Part shown: piece after piece, positions 34,401-46,317 of the stretch
Position numbering within the stretch: the first letter of the stretch is position 1
Layout: each line of letters begins with the position of its first letter
Source of the DNA: Lingula anatina
Taxonomy: Eukaryota; Brachiopoda; Lingulata; Lingulida; Lingulidae
Direction: 5' to 3'
Assembly (NCBI RefSeq): GCF_001039355.2
Contig: NW_019776168.1
Coordinates: 310,434-360,259, forward strand
DNA length: 49,826 nt
Notes under the pieces: generated by a model
What the model saw: only the letters and a program-made list of their open reading frames with translations
Told to the model about the DNA's origin: nothing
Databases searched by the model: none
Program-made: the position numbers and the translations under genes

Positions 34401-37400
34401 TATTCATGAATCGCAGACATCTATTTTTGAATATGTGATTAAATGCATACACTTTCAAAAGTGAACAATTTCTCATATTTTAAACATAATAACACAATGA
34501 TGCTCTATGTTATTACATAGCTTCTTTTCTAAATGAGAAAATTTCTCACCATTTTTAATTCTCACCAATTAAATTTTTATTGAAAGAAATGTCTCACCAT
34601 ATCTGTCCACTCTGTGTTTGACACTCTGGGATCACAAATCTGACATGGCCTTGCTGGATTCTGCTGGGTTTCATTGTAGCATACACCATTTATACTGCAG
34701 GTGCCATTCTGAAGAGAGAAAAAAGTATTTTTCATTGAAACCAAGAACACTCAATGATCCACCATGTTCACTGGACAGTGATAGAGGCAAATTTCCCTCT
34801 TTCATGGGAAATAAAATTTTCTCACTCTGTGAAATAATTAACTGATATCAGAAAATATCTCATGGTACTTTGCCATTCTTGATAAAGATATTTGATTATT
34901 TCACAAAATATATGCCAATTTTTGCCATATATAGAAATGTCTTCAAGTCTGACAAATTCTCCCCTTATAATTTAATTACAGCAGAATGTGGATCAAACCA
35001 GTACCTTGATTGTCCAAGAAGTTCTAGAAGTGCCAGGGGAACAAATGTGACATGGGTGACCATCTTTTGATACTTGGTTGCTAATACAGCTTCCATCAAT
35101 TTCACAACTTTCACTCTGAAATAAATTATGCGCAGCACTATCAACCAAACTTCCCTAGTGAATATAATTTATCAAGTAGATATCTGGAATTATCTTTATA
35201 TTTTATTTGTCATTATTCAGTCAAAGTTCTTTCTAGGTATAATCAAGGAGTTATAACAGTTATAACTCCTTGGTATAATTAAGTAGCAACTTTCTTCTAA
35301 GTAAACACTATATGATAAAAACTATTGTATTCTACATATTACTTTATTTTTTCTAAATGAGATATTCTCACCAGATCTGTCCATTCTGTATTTGACAATC
35401 TGGGATCACAAATCTGGCATGGCCTTGCTGGATTCTGCTGGGTTTCATTGTAACATGAACCATTTATACTGCAGGTGCCATTCTGGGAATAAATATTGTA
35501 TTTTTTAAAGCATTTATTTGAGTTTTTCATAATATTATTATTATTATTGTTACAGATATGATAGTGAGAATGAACAATGTGATATTGAGAAAAAATTCAA
35601 AAGCAGTGTATATTTTTCCTGGGATGGGGGGTGTGCGAGTGTGTGTGTGTGTGCGTGTGGGGTGAAATGTCTTGAGGGGATGGGAGAGGCATTGTCAGGT
35701 GAGATGTCCAAAGGAAATTGTCCAGAGGGGGATATGTCTTAGAATAAATATTATCATCATATAAAAAGATACTTAAAGCTTCACATTTTTCATGACCAAG
35801 AAATATTCTCCATTCTAATTAATAATTTAATTATATAAGAATATCTAGTACCTTGATTGTCCAAGAGGTTCTAGAGGTGCTGGGGGAACAAATGTGACAC
35901 ATGTGACCACTCCTTGATTGTAGGTTGCTAATGCATTTCCCATCAAGTTCACAAGTTTCATTCTATAAAAATAAAATTTATAAACATATCTTAAAGCCGA
36001 ACTGCTAATATATTTCCATTTGCCATTATTCACCACAGATTCACTCTTTATGGCAATGATATTTTTCTTCAAAACACACATTATAAAATTATTATCAAAT
36101 AGTGCCAGACTACACATGTAAATAAATTTTATTGAAAGAAATTTTTCACCAGCTGTGTCCACTTTGTGTTTGACACTCTGGGATCACAAATCTGACATGG
36201 TCTTGCTGGGTTCTGTTGGGTTTCATTGTAGCATGAACCATTTATACTGCAGGTGCCATTCTGGAAATAGAATATTAAGTGCTATTTTTATACTCAATAG
36301 TATTGGGTAATACAGTGTGAGAGAATTTTGAATTATACGTTTTCCATTGTCCTTAAGGGATCACCATGTTACATAGGTAAAATAACATATGAAGTCTCTT
36401 TAGCAACAATTTTCTTTTTCTCTATAAAAGTTGTTATTGGGTTACTCACCAGCTCAAACCATGTCTCTGTGCTGTACTTTGGGTCACATAATTCACAGGG
36501 TTCTGAAGGATTTCTGTCACTACTGTTATAGCAAGTAGAGTTCACATAGCATGTTTCATTCTGAAAAAAAGGACAAACATTCTTTTTTCATTTAGTCTTC
36601 AAATTTAGTCCTAAGATATATTTTTATTATATTTTCACAATGTTGAAGAACTCTTATACATCAAATAAACATTCAGTAACATTTATTAAATTCGCCAATT
36701 AACTCACCAGAAGCACCCAATCTGTGATGTTGACAGCTGGGTTGCAAACTTTGCATGACTTTCCTTCCTGTGCCTCTCCCTTGTGATAACAACTCCCATT
36801 TATTCTACATGCATTACTCTGAAACAACATATTTTCTAATATCAGTTTATTCTTATATATAATAATAACTGTAACTTGATAAACAAGGGTACATATGTAA
36901 CAACTGATCCAGACACAGTACAGTACCAGATTCAGGTACAGATGGCAGCAATAAAAATTGATGTATCCACTTTCAGTCTTTTTCCCTTACCAAAACTGAA
37001 GAAAATTAACACATACTCAGGCCAGCAAGTAAGTCATAATTGCTACTTTTGTTTAGTCATACAAGCTGTGCAAGATTATCTACCTGTATATACCAAGCAG
37101 TTTTGTTCCAAGATGGGATGCAAATCTGGCATGGGTCATCAGGATTTGTGTCATTTTCCTTATAACACATTTCTCCAATTCTGCAGGTTCCATTCTGTGA
37201 GGCAATATAAAACAGCAGTGTTCACAAAACATTGAGCTACCAGTAAACAATTTTATGTAAAATAAAGTAATTAAAATGGCTTGTTTTGTGTTTTGGAAAA
37301 CACTATATATTATACTTGAATCATATCAAATCATAAAAATACCTTAATATCCCAAGAATTTCTGTTCTTATCTGAAGAACAAACATCACAAAAAGACCCT

Positions 37401-40400
37401 GTCCTTTCTTGACCATCTGTGTAACACTGGTTGTCAATGGTGCAGGTGCTGGGCTGAAAAAAAACTGGTACATGTTTAGAACATTCTGCTGAAACATAAA
37501 TGCTGCTGTCACTCCATGTTGCTTGTATTTATTGCCTGTGTTTTGCTGTTCTAGCCTAAAGGTACAAGTTGTTGGTGTTATATACAATCCAAAGGTACCA
37601 GCTAGTGGTACAATATACACTCTCAGGTACCATGCAGCTTATGGTGGTACAATGTGGTCATTAAAACTTGACTACCTGGTATCCAAAATAAATGGTCAAA
37701 TTGTATTTTTATTGCAAGATCAATATTTAAATATGCAATTCAAATGGCTACTTGTAAAAATACCAAAATGTAATCAAGAAGTTTGACTGTTTCTATAAAT
37801 GCAATTTGTAAAATGGAAGATCAAGTTTGTAAATGTAAATATTGTTGACACTAGGACTACAGGTAAAACTGGGGAGAATTTAAGCCATGTTCTATCTCTT
37901 GTTCATTTAAATAGATGCACAAAACTAGTTTTGTATTTGCTGATCAATTCCATTAACACTTAATTTCTGTTTATGTAAGACCTGAAATATGCCTGGACTA
38001 TTTGTACAGATAAAATTACGTACAATAATTTAAAATTGAGGGAATATTAAAGAGATGTTATATACCAGTGCAAAAAAATTAAAACATGGGTTATGATAAA
38101 AGATGCAATATGTTAATATAAGGCACAGGTAGTTTGAAAAGCAAATGGGTCTAAAAAAAATTAACTGATGACAATTCAACGTTTAGCCACAAAAAACAAA
38201 TGCCAGGACTTTTCATGCAGGTAAGAATATGTACAATACACTGCACCTTAATATTGGGGAAATTTTAATGTGGTTTTTATATACTGGTACAAAAAATTAA
38301 AACAGGTTAGAAAAAAAGAAGCAATATGTGGCAGGGGCAAGTAATTTCATATCAAAGCAAATTTATTTTACTCAAAATGATTTGTCTGGTGACAATCCCT
38401 GTTTAGACTTTTCTGAAAAAAAAAAAAGACGTGTGCTAGACATGTGCTAGACAATGGCACCAACATTGTTCTACCACAGTTTCTGTCTGAAAAGAGTTAC
38501 ATACCCGAAGATACCAATCACTAGTAGTGACATTAGGATTGCAGATTTGGCAGGCATCACTGGGGTTTTGTTCCTCATTATTATAGCATTTACCATTTAT
38601 GCTACATGTTCCATTCTGAAAATAATCAGATAAATTTTATCATAACTAATTTTGGACAACTCAATATGTTCATTATATAATGCTTTGCAGACACATGTGG
38701 TTAGAGAATGCACTTCACATACCGTACAAGTGTGGTTCAATTGCTGGTCGAAAAAGGATTTTGGCAGCAAACAAGATGCATTCCAGTTGCATCTGGCCCA
38801 TTTGAGGCACATGCAGAACATTCTGACAGGATTGGAAGTGTCTTGCCATTTCGGTTCACCCTTGATTGTGATCAGAATGTTTCGAATGCTGTTGGAATGC
38901 CGTAAGAATATTAACAATGAACTCATAGTGCAGTTAGAATGCACTTCCAATGCCAGTTAATATTTCTCTACTTGGGATGCACTTTGCAAATTTTGAGCAT
39001 GAGCAAAACATTCGGACCGGACTCAAGAATGGGTCCATATATTTGAAATGCACTTAGAATTTTTAGAATGCACTTCAAAAATCCAGGAATATACAAAGAA
39101 TTTTCATTCCAATGACATTCTAGCTCATTCCAAATTTAGTGTGACTAGGGTATTACAGATTGAATGATAATGTACTATTTCTTCAGTTATACTGAAGATA
39201 ATTTTTAAACATACATGAAATGGTTATCTGTTCATTACTTAAACATACTATTTTCATTAAGAGAACTTAAAACATACCTTTATTCACAAGTTTGTTTTTA
39301 TTTTGGTGAGTATATAAATGTATCTTGTTACCTTTAAGTGGCATTGTGATGGCCCATCACATCTGTAGCATTTAGAGTCATACACAGCCACTTTCAGAGG
39401 ATGACTGTAGTTGGTACCACTGTTACTGATGCTGATATTGTAAACCTTGATCACTTCATCACTACTGATATCACTCCTCTTTTGACGTAATTTTGGGAAT
39501 GGGCAGATCACCTCTTCTTCATGAACGAACTCTGCATCGTTATATTCAGTAATCACACCAGATGCCTAGTGAAAAAGTTGAGAAACGGTAAAATATTTCT
39601 GAAAATATTGTAACACCTTGCAATTACAAGTATCTAGCCAATTTAAATAGTTAATATTTTCATAGATTATGTATTAGATGTAAAAAACTTGCAACAATTG
39701 CAACTTACCGTGAGATGTTCTGTTTTACAAGACAGGTTTGATGACTGTACAAACGGGCCTCCATAAACTGGAGTTTCAAGACATGGTCGCTGAGATATGT
39801 CACAAAGCCCATTTGTTGGCATATAATATAAGTCAGGAATAGTATCCCTGCTGATAGAACAATCACTTGATACATACCCTGGGTAACATTCACAGGAGCT
39901 AGTACCTAAAATGAGTGAAAATGTACCTGTATGTAGTCTGGAATGAATATGATGTCTTTAAGTTCAAACTCTACCATTCTAAAATAATCTTAATGAAAAA
40001 CATCTCAAAGTAACAATATTAATAAAATAAATAGTTCCACAAATAGTGTCTACAGGAGACATTACAAAAACAATACCACTTCAAAAATAGTTAGATTTTA
40101 AACAATACTGAAGCTGAATAACAAGCTATTCCTCTCTTTCTCACAAAAATAAATTTTGGTGTGCCAGGCAAATGGTACTTAATGGTGAGTCCATTATTGT
40201 ATCTTACCTGCGTAGAGCACTGGCACACTGTATACTCATTGTGGTCAAAAGGCCGTACGTAGAGGGGTTCCCATTATAGCAACTTAAAGTGAGGTCATCA
40301 TAACTTGACCACATCCCTAGCACACCAGCCAGGGTTATATACATGTATATGAAAATAGTGAATCAGCCAATATAATATATAATATATCTTACCATTATTT

Positions 40401-43159
40401 CTAGTACATACACCATTGCTGCTGCAATCATTAGGGCACTTGATGACATCCAACTCTTCTGGAAGAGCAACCTCTCCTGTAGAGTTGTCAACTACCCAGT
40501 AGCTCTCATTTTTGGACAGTTCTCCAACACACATTCCCTTGATAGAATCGAGTGCTGCAAGTGCCCAGGCATTGTCTCCTGTCAACTAAAATTGTAAAAT
40601 TGCAGGAATTGTAATTAAAATATTTTTAATTTGTGATGCACATCATCTGAGAAGCTGATGACAATATTTGTGGGTCTTGTGCCCCAGCCCTTAAAACAAG
40701 GGGCTAAGGTGGACACAATTTGATGCCTACAGCCACATGATAAAAAATGTGCAAGCAAATATCATGACAGGACTGTAATACAGTTACCAATGAAATTTTA
40801 CTCCAAGTTAGAATGTATTAAAAGTCTCTCAGTAAAGAATAATTTTACCAACATGTATGTCATCCTTGCATCCTTTGAGTGCAACTTCATAATCCACATT
40901 CTCTACTGCTTGACAAGCTTTCCCAGCACTGCTGTTATATATATAATTACTGCAGAACTCATCTGCCTTAGCTTCTGTCCAACCATTCTTCCATTCTGGT
41001 TCCTATATAAGTTTTAGAGATAAAACCATCCACAATTAATTTAATTACATTACCATCTAATTAATTTAATTAGCATCTACAATTAATTTAATTAGAACAA
41101 ACAGTAATATATAGATTCTGGGTGAGGTGATGTTAGGGATATATTTGACCCAAAGTTGGGACGATTGACACTAGAGCAGTATATTTTGCATTTTTTTCAC
41201 TCCACTCATGCATATTTAATGTTATGAATGTTATTAATGCTTCTTACCTCTATTCTGTCATCTGCATTATATTCAAATTTACGTATCTCAAATATTTCGT
41301 CATGACTAGCAGCAGCTCTTCTTTTTCGACATTTTGCAAGTTGTTTCACTGAGTAGCTGTTGTCTGAAGCACACTTTGCAACATTCTCTGTGTAGCTACA
41401 ATCCAGTGGAAGAGAACTGTTAAACACAATCTGGTCACCTGTGGTGGAGCATCTGCAATACTCTGCTTGAATGAAGGTCACATTGGAGGATGTTGGGATG
41501 CCATTATACATTGAATCTGACGCATCAGATACTCTGAAATTTTGACATTTTTAAAAAATCATTTTTATTCATGGACCATAAATAATTATTACAAGAGAGA
41601 AATGTTAATATTAAATAATTATAATGAATAACTTATAGAAAATTTTGACATAAATTGTCTTTCCTAACATAACAGACCAGAAGTACCATGTGTATTCCAA
41701 GGAATAGTAAAAGGAACATTTTTGCCTTTTTGCCAATTGTTGCTTGCCAAAGCGTGAAATGTGATTCACCTCCATGACAGTGAGAAATCATTGGGGTACA
41801 ATGAGATAGGGTCTGTTGTACCATCACGTCGTAGAAAATCATCATTTTTGTTTCCATTCAGAGTTCCACAGAGCCCTACAGTAGATTCTACATCCCTAGA
41901 CCCTGGGTGAATGTGGATATTCATGTAATAGTCATCTATGTAATAATATGATCTGGCATATACATAACCTCCTGTTGGCAAATATATCTGAAATATATAT
42001 CCAAAATTATTATGACTAGATGCACAATGAAACCAAATTTAATTGTTAGTTGATTTTTACTTATGGTACTATTATTCATCTCAGTCGATACCAGAACAAC
42101 TGACTCTGAACTATGAACTGCCCCAAAGACTATAAATGTTTGCCAAATAGTTAAGACAATTTATTTCCTACAGGAAATGATAACAATGAGTCAAATTATA
42201 ACAGAGAAGTTTTGATTTGGCTAAATGATAAAATTTCTGTTACTGTTAGTGCAGATGATACATGTAGCTTGAATTGCAAACCAGTTGTGTAAGTATCATG
42301 AATAAGCATTTAAAATAAAGCTCAAACCTTAAAATCTTTTGCATTATTAAATGACTCCACTCTCATTTGTCCATGTTCACAACCCAAAAGTCCTGAACGC
42401 ATTGGTTTTTTAATGCCCTTAGTTGTTTGAGACCCTGTTCCAGCTCTACATCTGTCGAAAATAAACAGATCGCCCCCAGACATGACTGTGACAGCACAAG
42501 GACAAAAAGCACGTCCATTATTACACTTTTTGAAGAAACCATGCACCTGTAAAGAAATTAGAATTATCCATACCAGGTTAGAATATTTGTGAAAATTATT
42601 GCATTTGTAGAAAAATTAATATGCCAACACATTCTTCATTCTCAATTGTAGATACAACAATACATACAAGATGAAATATAGAAATTATAACAAAACTGGA
42701 ACTGATATGAAAAAATGGTGAGAAACAAAAGTACATTTGATGTCACAAAGGATACATGTACCAGTCACATCAAAGGGTATTAATGTAATCATACAATGTA
42801 ATCATACCTGGATTGGCAGAGTTTGGTGTTTATACATTATGAATTCTCCTGGAAGCTGGCATTCATATCGACTGAAATATGTAAAGAATATTATACTGGT
42901 ATGTAGAAATTCTTAAAAACAGGTTTCAGAAATTTATTGAAGAACATTATAAAAGAAAAGAAAGGAAAAATGCCACAAATCTTTTATCTAATCTGTTAGC
43001 TTTGAGAAGACATACCATATTTTATCATGGCAAAAAAAGTAACATGTTAGCACCCAGAGTTTCAGGGATCACAGCAAACTCCCCGCTATAATAAGCCGAT
43101 AGTGAAGAGTCATTTCCAGAAATCTCTGCAAGGGTGCATTACAAATATGTTAATATATG

Positions 43160-43245
<86 letters not shown>

Positions 43246-43812
43246 CAAGGGATTAGATACAAAGGATTGATCTTGTCTTGAAAATCTGGATTTTGATAGG
43301 TCAGAATAAAAAGAGAGAGAAAGAAAAGAGTCCAATATGTTGGTTATTGTTAAGGGACTGGGTTAGGATCATACTCTGAGATGCTGATAGAGGAGCTGAC
43401 ATGGAAGGCATTTTCTCAATTTAAAGAATTGTATGATTGGAGCTACGGTATCTGATTCCTTGCAGTAACATACAAATCACATCATAAACGATACTTACAC
43501 ACCATCAAAGGTCATCATATGTGGGTCACTGTTTGCCATACACACAAGTCCTTTTAAAGTCATGTCTGTATCAATCACCAATATCTATAAAAATCAGTCA
43601 TTCTGTTTCAAGAAGCAATAATAATAAACAAATATTTACAATTCATATTATTTTCATTAAATTACTCCTTGGAAATATCATTTAAATGCAGTCTTTCCTT
43701 TTCTATAAGTAGCCATGCATGCAATTGAGTTCTGTAAAATTTGTAAAAATGTGTGGGCTGCAATATAATTAATTCCCTTTACAACCTCTTCACCTTTATC
43801 TCTCTCCCCTAC

Positions 43813-43882
<70 letters not shown>

Positions 43883-46244
43883 CACATTCAGGTTAGTTAT
43901 GGTGCATCCAAATGAGACAGCAGGACTGTGAGCTTACTGGCTAAACTCTTTGATTGGTATTTGGTACATAATGAATTCATCATTAATGTAAAACCAGTTT
44001 AAAATACAAATAATCTTACTGGTATATCTGGTAGTCTGTAGTTGCTCCAGGCTTGATGAACATTAAACTCAGCTGTTGACAGCAGCACTTTGGTGATTTG
44101 GTCTCCATCATATATTCCATCTATGACTGGGGCTATTTTCAAGGTGACAGTTTTATTCCAGTGTTTAGCATTTATCTGTATACCACATGCCTCTACCACT
44201 GCCTCCTGTCTTTGACTAACTCCACCCTCTGATGGACACAGTGCTTGTTTCCACTGTTGTGGAATGCGGACTTCCACTTGGAGAAAGATATCTTCACAAT
44301 AAAAGTCAAACACTGGAATGTCAGTGCATAGGATTGGCACTGTTGGTTGAAAAGCTATAATGGCAGGATTGGGATCATTTTCTTTTATTCTAATTGGAAA
44401 GTCACTTGAATTCAGCACCTGAAATAAAGATACATACAACAGCATGCATGCAGGCACTTAAAAACTACTTTCCATGCTCACTACATGTATAAATAGAAAC
44501 AAATTAATAAAACAAATCCACAATCAATACTGCAGTTATAATATAATAAGAATATTGACTAATAATATAATCATATACTGCCTAGTGTACATGTACATAA
44601 TGAGTAAACATCTACATGGAGTAATATTTATGTGTATGTTAAAATACATGTAAAAAGTTATTATTATTATTAAATTTCAACATGATCCTAACATAGTTTT
44701 GTATAAACCTTATTATTCTTCCTACCAATGCAATATTTACCTTTATACCTGCAAAAAACTCTGGACTTTCAACAGCCAAACTTCTGGCACCAACAAGTTC
44801 TCCATCTTGTACATACTTTCCCTTTACTCTGCATTTTACCTGGAAATTTAAATCACAAATTAAACAATGCTTTCTTTAAAATTTTATATGGCTTAGTTGA
44901 AGGTACATTAGATAAAATTCTGATACAAGCCATGGTCAGCTTTTAATAAAATCTCTTACAAAAAAAATGACCTTAAACATTATAATGTATGTGGCATCTG
45001 GACTAACAACATCCATAGGGGAGAATAACAATGCAGTGACATAAAGATATGATCCCAGACATAATTGGGTTCTGGTTCTGAATGTAGCCTATAACAACCA
45101 TTAAAAGATCAAGTATACCTCACCTGAAAGCCAAGAGTAATGGATTTGCTGAGCCAGACACTTTCTCTGAGCTGAGCAGGCAAATCAGCCACATCAACGT
45201 TGTCTTCCTCATGGACAAGTTGTGAATTAATGTACCATTTCACATCAAAGAAGAGCAGAGACAGCTTGTCTGCAGGGACTTGATCATAGAAGGGCAGGCA
45301 GGTGAACATAAGCTCCTTTTTTGTTATATTTTCAAAAATATAACGTTCAACTCTTTCATCCACTTGAATGTCTGGTTGCTGTGTTATATTTGGGAAATTA
45401 TCTAACAGAATGAAATACTTAATTAACATCATAAAACTGTTTATTTAATTTACTGTTATTTAATTTTATCAATATCATACTGCTGCCTATTCATTAAAAA
45501 TATGTGTAAAATATATTCAAGAAACTCAATTTATCCATCTAAATATTTGTTTGTCAAGTCTTACACAAAATGCAAACTTTTTGATTTAATGTGCACAAAT
45601 CATAAATAAAAATAAAGACCTAACCTGAACAACCTGGTTCAAAACCATCTTCTGATATAGTTCCTGGGGGACATAGTACCTTATCACCTAAATAAGTTGT
45701 AAAACAAATGAAGAAATACAAATTTTAAGTTGTCTCTTCCATGTGCAGCCATTTAAATTTTGCTGTTGTGTTTTATTATTTTTTCATCAGTTACATGCAA
45801 TGCAAAAAATTGTTGCTTACCAACATGCCCATATATGAAATAAAGGCACACTTCAGTGGGTGGTGGTGTGTGCCAAGGTGGGGAAATGAACAAATTTTAG
45901 ATTATAGTTACTTTATGTATACTAATAATTAGGTATCCTCATTATCAATAAAAAATTATGAGACAATCACTCACCTATACAGTAACGCTCAGAACACTGA
46001 CTCACAGGTGGCAGATGATATACATTGTACGTAGAACAATTCTTTATCTGTATGTCATATGTCTTGGCACAACAAACAGTGTTATTCTTCACACATACAG
46101 TACCATTAATGACACCATCATCAGCGGAGGGTAAGGAACCTGTGAAACAAAAAATGTGATAGAGGAAGTGCATTGAATTCAATGTCCCAAATTTAGTACT
46201 AAATTGCAATGTTTATTTGCTATTTCCTGCTCTCCACAATGAAT

Positions 46245-46317
<73 letters not shown>

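Noticed and set aside
26659-36260. Regularly spaced near-identical repeats resembling a CRISPR array
   Set aside because: The repeats are 111-bp open exons with AG/GT borders, spaced irregularly by hundreds of bases, in an animal gene; CRISPR repeats are short and evenly spaced.
36876-37235. 119-codon open frame on +
   Set aside because: It runs antisense through a right-gene intron and exon 37084-37194, with no domain and no splice support.
43150-43335. Open frame of alternating Tyr-Ile
   Set aside because: Translation of a (TA)n microsatellite in an intron.
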